Shown: positions 1-14,800, counted from the first letter of the stretch. The stretch: 64,000 nucleotides of DNA from Congeria kusceri (GCA_027627225.1 CM051024.1:83066204-83130203); one strand, 5' to 3'. Notes: generated from the letters alone by a model not told the origin. Numbers and translations: made by a program.

Positions 1-244
1 AAGCGGTATTTAGGGGTATTAATCAACATACGTGATAGTTCTAGTTATTATTATTATCATTTTTATCGTTTTTTCTTTATATAGGACAGTTTTGCATCGC
101 ATTAATTGTACACTGTAGCAACAATCACGAAACAAGAGGCACACAAGTGCTTGTAACGCTTTACTGGCTTATTAATTGAAAAGTGTCATAAGCGAAAGAA
201 CCCAGATATGATATATAAGGAGAAAAGGCCCGGCTCTCTGGCGG

Positions 245-590
245 GCATGATTTTTTAACAAATCAAAATAATTCAAAGTATTTTGGCAGAGAAACGCCGA
301 AGGAATAATTTTTTCTCAGAAATTATTTCAAAATCCAAGCAGTGGTTTCTTAAAAGAAGATTCTCAATTTTTTAAATAAATGTATACCCATTGTAAAAAA
401 TAGCCCCGCCCCCTAATGACCATGTTTTAACAGTATGGAACCATTACGTAGCAACTTTGGCAGAGAACCATCCATGAAACATATCTGTGAAATTACTTCG
501 GAATTCAAACAGTGGTGTCAGACAAGATTTTCGAAGTTTTCAATATAAGATAAGATAAGATAGCCATATAAGATAAAATGGCAACGCTCG
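245..590. repeat. Decayed tandem repeat, about 2 units
   Basis: Two diverged units are seen. Each has a 'TTTGGCAGAGAA' start, then a 'GAAATTATTTC(A)' stretch, then 'CAAGCAGTGGT' or 'CAAACAGTGGT', then an AAGATTTTC-like end. Unit 1 lies near 281-380 and unit 2 near 460-545. A short GATAA-rich run (545-580) follows. No coding potential is seen. The style matches dispersed mollusc repeats, which is an inference from memory. Confidence 0.5.
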
Positions 591-1829
591 TCCGTAGTTT
601 TGTTACATAGTGTACAAATATAAAGGCTGTAGGATTTTTATCAGCTGAAGTCATTGCAGGGATATGTCTATAATACTCCATGTACTGATATGTTTAGTTC
701 TTACTTATGCACATTATGAAGTGTATGACGGATGACGATGATCACAAACATAAATGTCTGCACATATCATTACATGTTTTGCAATAATTTGTAATTTTGG
801 TTAGTTTTCTTGGAATTTCTTAAAATGAGGTGGTCCCGTTTGCTGAGTTCGCTGATGTTAAAACTGAAAGTAGAATTGGTAGACACAACTAAAGCTTGTC
901 AAGATTCATAGCTAACCGTGCATTGGTTTTTACCTGAATGAACATTTAGCAGTTTGCAAAGGCTGAGTAGAAATTTGTGCACCAAAAGCACGTGGTTTGT
1001 GTGTACTGGTTTAATAAATATGTACTTTTAATCCCAGTTTACGCGACTTACTTAAGCAGATATGAAAATGCAGATCTGCTTTAATCAAAACATTTTTTAT
1101 GGCTCATGTTCCTAGAGGCGTAATCCAGTAAATAGCCATGTGTTTGTGGCATGCAATATATTCAAATATTTTGACATTTTATAAAATATTGAGATGACTG
1201 CTACATATTACATAGAATAAGCTGCAAAACAGAACATAACATCAATGAATAAAACAACATTAAAATCAACAACAACAAATAATGATAATAATAATTATTA
1301 TTATTATTAATATTATTATTATTATTATTATATTGTTTTTTTTATTATTTATTTTTTTTATATGCATCGTTGTTACATTTATTTGTAATATTGGCCACAG
1401 TTACATAACATGATAACATGGTTCTAAAGTTAATTTGAACTTTTTAAATTCATGGCATATTACTATATTATTTATGTAATGTTCTAAATTTATCCACATG
1501 ACTAATTATATCTTCCAACTTCAATGTTTGGTTTCTGATTACATTTGGATGAATTCTGATTGGTCATTTTCATCTGCTAAGCAGACGAAATAGAGCATGT
1601 TCCAAATTGTCTGTTGTTATGTTTTAAGAAGTACATGTTGCTTTGTTGTAAAATTCTGTTAATGCAGCAGAAACAAAAGTTAACATTTATTGCTAATATG
1701 GTTTACATATAAGTGCTATAGCAAAAGCATATATTCATTCGATATAGGTCAAGTAAATATTAATGTTTATTACTTTTTTGTATTGTAACACATCTTCATT
1801 ACGATAGCTTTCATATCCGTACCTTACAT
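591..1829. other. Upstream AT-rich DNA, no gene seen
   Basis: I see no exon-like segment with splice signals on either strand and no open frame of note. The only structure is the ATT/AAT microsatellite near 1278-1331. Confidence 0.5.
1278..1331. repeat. (AAT)n/(ATT)n self-complementary microsatellite
   Basis: An AAT-rich run is followed directly by an ATT run, so the two halves are complementary and could fold into a hairpin. A T-rich tract continues to about 1362. Confidence 0.8.
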
Positions 1830-2135
1830 TTATACATGTACCTTGCTCGAGATTGCATCACGGGTTGGTGGGGTCAAGGTTAAGGTCACCATTACTAAAA
1901 CAGAACAACCAATGCAGCTATATAATTCGAGAACAAATTGAGGTTTAGTTATGAAACTTAATTTATAAATACGTATAGTTGGATTGCAGATGAGGAGTGT
2001 AAAGTCAAGGTCAACGTCACTGTTTCGAAAATAGAAAAAGCGATTTTCAGTCAATAACTTGAGAACAAATTGAGCTATAGTAATGGAACTTTGCATATTG
2101 GATGGGTGAGGTTAAGGTAAAGGTCACCGGTACTA
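1830..2135. repeat. Tandem repeat with AAGGTCA cores (about 2-3 units)
   Basis: Diverged units each hold a TCAAGGT(T/C)A-like core followed by 'GAGAACAAATTGAG' and 'TAGT(T/A)ATG(A/G)AACTT'. This is the same family, in the opposite orientation, as the array at 54383-54967 in gene B. An 88-codon open frame on the minus strand here comes only from the repeat. Confidence 0.6.
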
Positions 2136-2748
2136 GACAACGCAAGAAGGAAATGTCGCTATTGAAATGAAACTTGATGTGTAAATATCTTTGTAAAAAC
2201 AGAGGTGGGTGTCAAATGATGGCCCCTATACACTTTTTTAGAACAAATGCCAACAACTGTGACAGGTACAAGAAATGTCCACAAAGATCTAAATATAGCG
2301 TTTGTGTAAGCAGCGCACTCTTAGCTATTAGTAGATATCAGTGTAAAGGACACTTGCGTTAACAAATGTGGTTAATTTTAGAAGTTAAAAAGACGCATAT
2401 ATTTTTACTAATTTCATAGTTGTTACAGAAAGAACAAATGATAGTTGTGTGTCAACACTTTAAGAACGCAACATGTAAATAAAGCAAATAAACTGCAATA
2501 CATCCCTGTGAAGTAAAAGTATATCAATAATATACATATTTTTTTTATCGTATTACCTGTTTATTGTTAGAGGATCAAACATGATTATATTTTTAAGTGT
2601 TTTGGCGTTTTTATATTAACAACTATCTGTTATATGTTATTATAAACCCTTGAAGCAACTCATTACATATATGCGTATGTCAGATAAATCATTGATTGAA
2701 TTATTGTGACGATTTGTTTTCGTAGAACGTACACATTCAAATCTGAAG
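2136..2748 (+). other. Region just upstream of gene A
   Basis: No coding exon is recognised. Just before the proposed start codon the sequence reads TTTTCGTAG followed by AACGTACACATTCAAATCTGAAG. The latter is shared with the same position in gene B (CATACGCATTCAAATCTGAAG), so a 5' untranslated sequence is conserved. The TTTTCGTAG could be the 3' splice site of a leader intron. I could not place a promoter for gene A. Confidence 0.35.
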
Positions 2749-2813
2749 ATGGACGATCCCAGCACTACGGAAAATCAAGACGCTGGTAAACTGACAGAAA
2801 TCGTGACTCTGAT
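2749..2813 (+). CDS. Gene A exon 1 (start exon)
   Basis: The exon is 65 nt and starts at ATG 2749. It gives MDDPSTTENQDAGKLTEI and then VTL, leaving two bases before the GTAAGT donor at 2814. The paralogous exon in B reads MDETKTTANHHVGKLTEI. The GKLTEI-x-TLM core and the donor are conserved, which supports both the start and the phase. Confidence 0.8.
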
Positions 2814-5800
2814 GTAAGTTTGGAAAACAAATAGGTGAAAATACATGTATACATTCTTATTTTAAGACGAATGAAAACCAGTATTTTGTGCACATGTGCT
2901 TTATTCACATGCATTACTCTTATTATGGTAAGAACCTTTTGTATAACAACTTAAAATTGATGTTTAATACATACTTGATTTCATTACGTTTCATTGTCTT
3001 TATGTAATTGAATAACCATTTTAATTTCATAACTACTACGTATTAATAATAATTGCAAATATATTCTATAGACAAAAACTCAATGAAAGAGTTACCTGTT
3101 ACAAACACGAGGAAGAAACGCGTGTAGCTGAGAATCAAGAGGTGCAACAAAATGCAGAAAAACAATTGCAACTTATTCAGAACAATATGTAAGTTTCTCT
3201 TACGACCCTCGATTGTAATATAGTAATTAAAGATCAAAATAAGTATTACGCCTAACTATTTGTAACTGTGATTCAGGAAGGATTTAGAAGAGCAAACTAC
3301 AAAAGAAAGGTATTTAAGACAAATGGACTTTGATAACAAATTGGCAGCAATCCAAAACACCCAACATGAATTAGAGAGAAACAAACATCGATTCGACAAA
3401 AATGTTTAGTACATTAATATTGTATTTTGCGTAACTAAATATCTATTTCAAATTGTATACATTTGTTGTTTTTACTGTTTCATGATTTTTTAATATTGAT
3501 GACTAGCCTGTCTTATATTGCTATTGTTCTGTTCTTGTTAGTAATAAATGTCATATCTTTACTATACATCAATGGAGGGAAACCGTAAAGCTCCAGTTAG
3601 AAGTTGAAACAAAAAAGCAGGAGGACAGTAGCGCAGCTCTACAGAACCAAACAGGAATCATGATCAGTGCATTAGACGAGCGCATTAAAGTAGAATGCAA
3701 ACTTCTACAAGACGAATGGTACATATCATCTTCTAATTAAACAATAGTAAATGTAAATGATACGTTTCTTCATTAATTAGTATGCATTCATGTCGGCATA
3801 AACAAAGTATTTTTCTTTAATGACATATCATGTTTTGCTTGTATTTACAATTATTTTCATATTTGATTAACAGGAGTCAGATGAACCGGGATGGGCTGAC
3901 TAGACTTCGTGAACAACAAGACATGCTTGAGGACATTGCAAATGAATATCAGTATAAAAAAGATAGTTTGAAAACATTTCTGTGAGTACAACGCTCATAG
4001 TTTTTAAAACATGTATGTGAATAAACCACTGACAATAATGTAAACGTATTGATGGACTTATAAAAACAAGAACATATAATATTGTATGGATGTATTCTTT
4101 CATAATAAGTCAGTGATTTTGCAAGAATGGTAAAAATAAAGTTAACATACATGTAAGATGCAATTCGATCAGGAAGTTGTAGAAACCTCGACGACAATCA
4201 GAATTAACGTTAACAGCCTGCCCCATGCGTGCATGGACAAGTAAAGTACGGAAATCAAAACACCCACACTTTGTACAGTAAAGCTTGTATGACAGTAACA
4301 TGTGACATTGCTTACATGAAGTATCGTCGTAACTCATACACAGTTCTAAAAATTAAACGTTGACATTGACTCGGCATTGAATGCCATTTAATGCCTTCAC
4401 GAAACTCGTCTCTATGACAGAGGTAGTACACTAACAAAACCTTCCCGCATGGTCTCCAGATGCGCGGTGGTGTCGGGAACACGCTCGGCTAGTGCATCCA
4501 TATGCACCAAAAGGTTACATTACCATCAATTACCGACAGCATCAAAACCAGCAAACAACACCAGTACATACGTCTGGTACAACGTCTGCATATGGATAAT
4601 TAATGTAAAGGTTTCCCGAGTTATTAGCAAAGTTAATAAGAAACTAATTAAGTTATTCATTTATTATCAATTAATTAAAACGAAAACAGCATTAAGTAAG
4701 CTTTGTGGTGTTCTTGTTCTGCTTTAGCACTTGAAAGACCACAACATGCAATGAAACAAGTCAGATGACATCATCCAATAGCAACATGCATACAGTCACT
4801 AAAAGTAGGACTTTGTCGTTGCGCTCCCTCTCTTTGCATGAAGGCCTCTGTTACGATACTCAAACTTATATACTCGCGTAGTGCAATGCAAAAACGAGCA
4901 TTGGCCAATATGATTTTTATAAACAAGAATCTTAATAATGACGTAACTTATTAAATACCATTTTAAACTTGATGAATTATGATGACTTATACAGATAATA
5001 ACACACAAATGTTTGATCCACAGGTGAAGGGTTTGCCGTATCAAATTAAACATAACATTTATCCACTCGACTTTAAAACAAAATACTTTTACAGATATCA
5101 CGTAAACAACAATAAATCTGTAATGTAAATGTCGTTTTCCTTTATGGGTAAACACTATTTTTACAAACGATAATTAGGTAATAAATGTGTATTTTGATTG
5201 AAGTACTGGCGTTGCAAATGAAGTCCGAGAAACGCTCGATTCTGTCAAGACTTCAAGCATGCGGCTGCAGAGTTGTTTGGAACAACAAATTGAAGAAATC
5301 AGTATGAAGATGTAAGCATCTTGTTCTTGCATTTCCACTGAACATTGCCTTTTAAAATATTTAATATTATATCAATTTATTTAAATATATATATTTTCTA
5401 GGAACCGCTTAGAGACTCAACTTGAAAACGAAACACTTCGTATTGAAGAGGTCAATGAACGAAACGAGGAACTCAAACACAGCATCGAGGAGCTCGAACA
5501 AACACAACTAAAATCTTTGTAAGAATATTGATTATAATGTTCCAACCACACAACGTTTATTCGATCTGTAAATTTAACGTTTTTACATTAACATTATCAC
5601 TGGCGTACATGAGTTAGGTACTTTTAAATAATGCAATTTAAGGGAAGACAGTGTAGCACGGTTTGCAAGGCAAACAAAACAACAGGGTGTTGAGATGAGT
5701 GAGTTAAAAGTCGGAACTGAACGACGATTGCATGATCTGGAATTTCATCTAAACCGCATTGCAAACACCCTGCAAGGAAACTGGTAAGTACGCGCTACAA

Positions 5801-8800
5801 TGAACTATGTCTTGATAGAATATAACTTACAGAAACGAACAAAATATTACAGGGTTTAATTTGCGATTACAAAACAATAATACATAATGTCAAAAGTCAA
5901 ACAATTCTTCGCATAGTACAACCATGTGAGTTCCTTATTAGGTAACTCTCTAAATTAATAGCACTAAATCGCACTAAATGTACTTTGTCGAAGGTGCTTG
6001 ACAGGTAAATTGCTACAAACAAACAAACCTAATGCAACACAAACTACCTCAAACTCAAACTCAGCTCAATGTTTGGTATTCTGCTGTTAAAGAAATACAT
6101 GACTGGTGTAACAGAATAAAGTATTCGTTCAATGTAGTTGTGTGATTGTTTTTCTAACTTTCAAAGATGCAATTTAGTCTTATAAATATGTTTCATTATT
6201 TTAACAACGAATTAATCAGCGGCAGTTATTCGTACTACGTGACCGTCCAATATTTCCCCATATTGGACGGTTCAATTCTTTCCGCATTGGACGGTGCGAG
6301 GATAAACATGCGATAATTTCCGAGTAATCCGAACGCATATGCAAGTTTTAGTTTTACCTCACTGTTGATCCACTGCTTAAAAAGGTCTTTTAAAATCCAA
6401 CAATCAATCATTTTATTTTCTGTTCATATATCCACGAGGCTTTTTTCTTGTAAACCGTGTTGACCAGAAAATATTTTTTTTTCGAAATCGCCATGTCTAG
6501 TCCGAACGTATGCTTTGTGTAAACATGAATTTGTCGTCGCAGCTATATCTGATTATTAATATCACCTTCCAAAATAATTATATAATTTAACGAGACATGG
6601 TTTATTTAATTTAATTTATTTGTAATGTTACCCGTACAAAAAATAGAAATACAACCTGCAAGTTGCAACATTACACAACAGTCCTGGAGTCCAGTCGAAA
6701 CAGGTTTTTGCCGTTACTATCCATTTTGTTCACAGATTATATCATTTAGGGATTCGTCATTCCAATTCTGAATATCGATGAAACACGTTCAGTCAACTGT
6801 ATAATATTCCATTCGACAAATTGCGTTATAGTGAATTTAACACGCTACAGAAACTTCCTATTGATCAAGGATTGGTCGAGTACTGGATATCAGTACTTAA
6901 GTAAGTACTGAGTACTGGATAAATCCAAAGTACTCGAGTAAGTACTGAGTACTCAATTTAGTGCCTGCACTGAGTACTATTTAAAGTATTGATGAGTCCT
7001 AGTAACTACGTTTGAATACAGCATTTTTATAGAATAAATAGAAGCTATAAATGTTGGTCACATTTAAAATATGCTACGTGATTTGTATGTTATTCAAAGA
7101 TTATGTAGACTATATTAAACACAATTGGACATGTGAGCACTAGGTCTGCAGTCAGCCCTCAAAGAGTATATTGTTACCCTAGTCTTGCATGTACAATGGC
7201 TAATTTAATAGTCACAGTTTGACAACTACAGTTAGTAACTAGTTTATAAACGAATCCAGAAATCTTGAGCAGGTTACTATATTCAGGCCTAAGTGTGAAA
7301 ATTAGTGACTTCTGTAAAGGTGTTAACACTATAATTGGTTACTATTGTATATTACATGTAGCTATCCAGCGCATGTCCTTAGGTTAATTTTATTTATCCT
7401 TTAAGTGTCACAATTTTGTGTACACTACCAATACTGTATAAAGATAACTTGGTTGAAGGTAATACTATTTTAATTTATTTTACATTAAACTTTGATTAAA
7501 GTGTGAAAGTACTCATAAAGTACTCATAAAGTACTCATAATTACTGAATATTTTGCTGCAGTACTTGAGTAACAAGTACGAGTACTTGTTGTCTACTCCT
7601 GATGTAAGATTAGTACTGAGTACTGATTAGTACTGGAAAATCGGTACCCGAGTAAATACGAGTACAAGTACGAGTACGAGTAGCACATGCCTGCTATTGA
7701 TCACACCACCATTTAAACATGACAAGTCTATATATGGTATATATATACACACACCTCATGTTTACAATTTGTGCAAGATCAAGAACAATGTCGCTTTCTG
7801 CGAAATATTCTAAAGAACAAAGGGCTGTTTTAGCAGTTAAATTGAAAAAGTAAGTTATATGTTAGTGACAAACTTGTATGTTTTCAAGTTATTTAGTACG
7901 TCGAGCGACGTCATTAACACTGTGAACGAGCGCACTTTTCCGCGGACCGTGTGGGTTAATGTAAATACTATGACAATCATGAAAATAAAACAAAGATTGT
8001 ATATATATAAATTATTAAGAGATTATAACACCGTTCTGTACAATTCCCTGATCTATTTGACTGGTACACATTTGACATAATCAAATTGGACCTCCTATTG
8101 GCACGTCCAACATCATTTCAGTTATCTACTCATCCAAATATTTAACATATTATTGTACAAAACGAAACGCTGTTAAATAAGAAAATATTGTATTTATCAT
8201 TATGTATATTTACCTTATATAATTGCTTATCAGCCGGATTTGTTTCAACGAAAATGATCGGCTTGTAGAATGTCGAAATCCGGGCTAGCTGGCGGGCATG
8301 CGCAAGGGCGGTCTCGTTGCGTATTTCTGTAATATTTTCACCAACTCTTGGCCAATCTTGATGAATCTTTATACATATGGTTCCGATTCACTGCACAAGA
8401 TGGCCAACACAGCTGAAATAGAACACTGTCTAAACCACCATTGTCTTCTCAACTTGTCAAATTTTTCAAATACTTCACATAAATGTTTGCCTGATGGTCC
8501 AGTAATATACTTACTCAAATGGTTCCAGTTCACTGAACAAACTAGACGCAAGAACAAAAAATATAATGTTGCGGTAGACATTCGTAATCATGTCATATTT
8601 TCAAAAGTTCTTTAACAGTCTTGACAAATCTCTGCATAAATGTTTCTTGGATGTTCCTCTACTAAACATGCGCAGATGGTTCCGCTTCAATGCACAAAAT
8701 GGCCGCAACAGCTTAAACTATAACATGTAAAAACATCATTTTCGTCTAAATCTGTTGCTAAATTTATTTAAGCACAAATATTCATTTAGTTATCCTCTAC

Positions 8801-11800
8801 CAGAAATACATGTATTAAAATTGTGACAGTCCAACACACAAAATGACCACTTCAGCTGAAAAAATTAATTTTGCATAACAGTTTTGAAGTTCTATTTTGG
8901 TTCAATATTCTATTCTATATTGGTTAAATATTAGATAAATGTTCCCTTGATGGTCCACTACCAAACCGGCACACAGGGTTGCACGTCACTATACAAGATG
9001 GCCGCCATATCTAAAAATAGAACAATATCTACAAAATACATTATCTTGTAAACATGTAGCTAGAATTTGTATTCACATGAAAATTCTATCTTTCTTCCTT
9101 ATGATCGGCTTATACATTTACCTTCAGCGAAATAAAATCATCCGGCTTTAATGCGGTTTCCGCAAACGTTTTCTTGTAGTACAATTTATTATAATAAGTC
9201 GAAATAATGTTCACCATATAGAATATTTTAGTCGAATAGAAAATTCACAATGACAACGACACTTGTTTGTTTTATATAATCATCATATTACATAAATGCA
9301 TGAAGCTTAAAATGAATAAATCTTTCGCCTTCCTTGAAAAAAAGTCATATATATACGTATAACATAATTTTCTGGGATAATAACATATGCAATGTCGTGT
9401 GTGTAACAGGAATACAACTAACGAAGACATACACATGAAAATGGATCAACAAAGGGACTTGGTTAATGACATGAAATCTAATTATACATATCTAAATTAT
9501 CGCTGGAAAACATTACTGTAAGTTGCCGTATATATTTTATATTTAGACAATACAAATGGAATAACTAAAACTATTCGATTTTCAAAACAATGTGTTCTAT
9601 TAAATGTTCTGTATGTGTATGTGTGAATATATTTAAGAACATACTTTTGTTAAACAATAAGACATATGAGCAAAATACATATATGGCAAATATTTTATAG
9701 GACGAAAAGACAGAAACATTAATATATGTCCAATTTCTTTATTTTGCTTGAAACCGTTGTTCTTGTTTTTTTCAGGAAGGATGTTCAAAAGGAACGAGAT
9801 AAAGCCATGCAAATTTTATCACGGGAGGCCGACGAACGTGTAAAACAGTAAGTGTAATAATTCTTACCTTACACGCAAATAAGAATATTTTCAAAATGTA
9901 AAAGTCAATGTTGCTTGGATTACACATGATTGAAACCCAATAGCAGTATGCGTTTTTTTAGTTGTATACTCTTTATGTAATGATTTGAAAATATCTATTG
10001 TAGAGAACGACTTAAGGCAGAACTTGAGATCTATCGGCAAAGATGCTACGAGAAAGAAAGAAATCTGATAAAAGAAATAAAAACTATACAGGAGGAAAAA
10101 CGTAAATTGAAGGAGAAAATCGAAAAACTCGAGAAGAACTTGTAAGCTCATTTGTTGATTTAACTTCTTAGCTACCGAAATATGATGGGAAAATAATTTC
10201 GAAGGAGTATACAGTAAACGTGTTACCAAGCCCCATCAAAATAGTACGATAAACAATATTTTACATAAATTGTGTGTTTTCATCACTGATCGTTTTTTAT
10301 ATATATATAAACACCGTAACAAACCCAGTCTAGTACGTATACGTACTATGACACATACATAATATGGAGATCTTTTGAAATAATTTCTTATAGTTTCTAT
10401 TTCTATGGTACTATCTTCAGAATCAAGTTGGCGTATATTGATTGTTAAAAATGTTAACGGTTGATAGGATCGTCTGTTGTTGTTTTTTAATCGATATAGT
10501 GCTGTCAATGATTTTGGTTTGGTTTCAAAGGCCCATATGATATTGGAAATTTATAAAATTTATAAATAATAAATCGTTTCAAACATTACGGCGTTTTTAA
10601 CAAACATAAAATAACTTCATCATTGTTTATGTGTGATTGGTATTCTCTAAGAAGCTAATCAGAAAACAGTATACGTCGAATATCCAGCACATACCAAGGT
10701 TTTATATGTTGACAAATGGAAAATAAAACGGCCAACACATTAAACTATTGCTCCCATAAACCGAAATAATACTTATTTTATTCATTGCAAATTACCCATG
10801 ATGCATTTTAGGCTATTCATAAACTTGTTCATGTTAAAACTTGCATTATATTACTGTTTGATATGTTTTTAATAGATCGGGTTCAATGGATTGGGTAAGC
10901 GAATTGCGAAACGAGTAAGTATTCAAATCAAACAGTCCAATGTTACTCCATAACAACATGTTTGTACATTAACCTTCAAAACAATACAATTTTTTGCGAC
11001 ACAGAGGAACATATAATTAGAAAATATAGTTGAATGTATAATTATTGTGTATATAGAGTCGAAATAATACTTAAATGTATTTTTTATATAGCAATTGTTT
11101 TTCGAAGTAAATGAATATAAATACGCATTAACAAACGACTGTACTTTTTTAAACTTTGTATTCAATTCTGTATATGATTCTTACAGATAATTTTTCACGA
11201 TCACTAAGTTGCATGCGTATCTATAGTAGTCACCAAACGTAGCTCTGTGCTCTTTTGCAGTTCAGTTCTTTCGTATATTCGTATATTTATCACAATGTAT
11301 TTTTTGACGTTATATGCTCGTTTATAACAGTTTTAACGATATTTAAAGATGTGTATTGAGCCGATTGTATAAAGGGAAATGTACCTTTGAGCTCTATAAA
11401 AAAAAAAAAAAACGCTGAAAGTAGTTATTTACGTAGTTTTTGCACATGTTATTGTGGATATTACTAAACTGATTATAACATTTGTTTTCTGAAGAGACAA
11501 AATGTATTAATATGTGTTTTTTTTATCAAGTATTATATTGTAATGACATACAGGTATACTAAATGCCAGTGCTATGTTATTTATCTGTTTTTAAAACTGA
11601 GCTTTTTTGAAAGAAGTATTTGAAAGAATTGTGGAAGATATCTCACATGCACTATTTAAAAGACAGCGGATGTATTTTTCAGACTGGTCAGATTAAACAC
11701 GGAAACAGCAAAGAGAGATGCCTACGAAAAACTTTTGGAACAACGACTTGAGTATGGAACATTAAATGATAGCACAACAATGCGAAACTTGTTAACGATG

Positions 11801-14800
11801 TATTTTTGTGAATTGCAATCAAAATACTAATACTAATATGTTCCATAGGTGGTTGCATTGTTTATCGGAAGAAAACGCGGCACAATAGAACATGAGTCAT
11901 ATAATTAATAATAAATTCTGATGTTATTCGCGAAACTCACACTTACAAATCAGCATTCAATAGCATTTTACATTCAGTAAATAAAAGCATTTGATTCCAT
12001 TTCATATTATATTTATTGTGCGCGTACATAAAAGACCTACCGCACCGATTGTAATGTTACATTTTTCAAGTCTTAATATGATACATGTCAATCCAAACGT
12101 TGTTAACAGTGTTATTCAACTTTCAGCAAAATACGTTATGTAGTTCAGACAATCGACGAATATCATGACGATAGATATGACGAATACAGGTAAGCAATTT
12201 ACTTCGACCCTTTATAAAATATAATTTAAGAGTTTAATTAGTTTAATTCATTCAAATTGTTTTTAAGGGTTGTTTTTGCAATTTGTACATAATGCATTTG
12301 AAATCATACAAGTGATGTAATAATGTGATAATTCATGTAATGAAACACAATTTTCTTAAAAATAAATATCCTATGTTGAATATTGCAAATTCCTAACATT
12401 AGACTGCATTCTGTAGCGATATATGGATACTTCGTGCCTTCACCTACATGTTCGTTTACATAAGCGTAGCATGTGTAATGTTTCATATTTAATGATTTTA
12501 CTGCTTGAATCACTGTTTAATATTCGACGTTAAATGTTTGCTGTTAACATCAGTTATATACGTAAGTACATCTGTTCCTTAAGTTTCGTTAATGCAGATT
12601 ATCTATTTTGATAATACTGTATACTATGAATGCATTAATCTTCTTTTTTCTCAAAATAGCTGTGCCCAATTTGTCGGTAAATACACTTTTCTTTGAAAAT
12701 ACAGGACACGTATTCGTTATTGGAAAATCGAGGACAACCGTTTGCAGGAAGAAAGTGAAAGGCTCAAACAAGGCTTTCTTCAGCTGACGACATGTTTACT
12801 CCTACAGTCATTACGTTGGGTCGAATGCAGTCTCAATAAAACTCCACCAAACTGCAACTATGCTGATGACATCCAGCGCATGTGTGGAATCATTAACCAA
12901 GCTTGTCAGGTACATATTAGAGTTACTGTTATATTTCCTGAAGTCAATACAATTTACATTGAATAGAAATACAATAGCACAATTTACGACAGGATCTAAA
13001 TTAAAACTAGATGCATATATCAGGCCTAAATTAAAAAATCTTTTGTTTGCCCTTTACCGACCCTAAATTTTAGAGGTGGGGCGGTAGGTAGGACAAATAT
13101 TATATTTTATTCCGATAATTTAATCTTTGTCATTTATGAATGTCGTCATTTAAATAGCAATATATTATCTTTGTATTGAAAATCACAATTACTTTCTTCA
13201 TCTTGATTGATGCAACCAAGATTATACTTGGTAAAACTGGCTTTAATAAGGGACATAACATAAAATAGAATACGCAATGCTTTAAAAACAAATTTTTAAG
13301 TACTTGTATTTTATTTGATACCAATGTCAAAACTAACTAGACACACATATTAATTTATACAGCATAGATACATACTGTCTGGCAAAAAATATGTGTATTA
13401 TTATCAATGGCTGAACTGGCTAGACAGTTCCAATCATATTAATACAGTACAGATACATCACATCTTCACGCTGAATAGCATCGTCATGAACAACAGCCAG
13501 GTATTCACTGCATACATCGATCTCAAACGTTGCTTCGATTATATAAACAGGGACATGCTACTATACAAACTGTTGGTTAATGGTATAGATGGTAAACTGT
13601 ACAACTCAATAAAGAACATATATACAAGTACTTTTTCAGCTGTCCGTTTAAATAACAAATTAAGTGAATGGTTTAGCGGTTTTACTGGTGTGAAACAGGG
13701 CTGCAATTTATCGCCGACACTGTTTGCCGTCTTCGCTAATGACCTCGTCCAGGAGGTCAATGACCTTGACCTTGGATTCCAGATAGGCGACCGGAAGCTC
13801 TCCATGCTCTTATATGCCGACGATATTGTACTAATGGCCAAGTCTGAAGCTGATCTACAAACAATGCTAAACCAAGTGAACGACTGGTGTAAACGGTGGC
13901 GAGTACTTATTAACGCCAATAAATCGAAATGCATGCATTTCCGGAAGGGTCGCGCGCAGCGTAGCAATTTTGAATTCAGAATTGGAAACGACGTCCTAGA
14001 AACTGTAGACCAGTATCGATACCTGGGCGTGTTACTCCACGAAAAAAGTGACTTTAGTTACAATAGTGACTCCCTAGGGAAAGCAGCTGGTCGTGCCCTG
14101 GGTTCAGTTATCAGCAAAATACACAACATGAAAGACTTCGGGTTCAAATCCTTCGAAAAATTGTTCATCTCTTGCGTAACGCCAGTCATGGACTATTGCT
14201 CTGCCGTGTGGGGTTTCAAGAAGTACCAGAGTATCGATAATGTTCAACATAGAGCGATGCGCTACTTCCTGGGTGTCCACAGATTTACACCCATCCTGGC
14301 AATGACTGGAGACACCGGTTGGCTACCTAGCACATATCGACATTGGCACTCAATGATACGCTTGTGGAACCGGCTCATCCGCATGGACGATCACAGGATT
14401 ACGAAGCAAGTGTTTAATATTGACTTCATCAACCACAACAACGTGAATAACTGGTCAAGTGAACTCAAACAAGTAATGAACACGTTAAATATAAATGGTT
14501 ACTTTGAAAACAAATCTATTGTGGCTGCGTCAATGGTCCAACAACACCTCCATGCATTCTATGAAAACAAATGGAAAACGGATGTGCAAAATGTTCCGAA
14601 ACTGCGGACATATATACTATTCAAGGAAAATTTCTGTTGTGAATCATACGTCAACATGAATTTGTGTAAAAGTGAACGATCTGCGATATGCCAATTCAGA
14701 AGCGGAATCCTGCCCCTAAGAATAGAAACAGGTCGATATGTCGGTGAACCAGTGGAGCAACGACTGTGCAAGTTCTGTGAGAACGCGCACGTTGAGGACG

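Noticed and set aside
4799..5155. 118-codon minus-strand open frame
   Set aside because: In gene A intron 5, not conserved in the B intron, composition like AT-rich noise.
8298..8615. 105-codon open frame with a minus-strand shadow
   Set aside because: Falls entirely in the 150-bp tandem array; the translation follows the repeat and has no splice partners.
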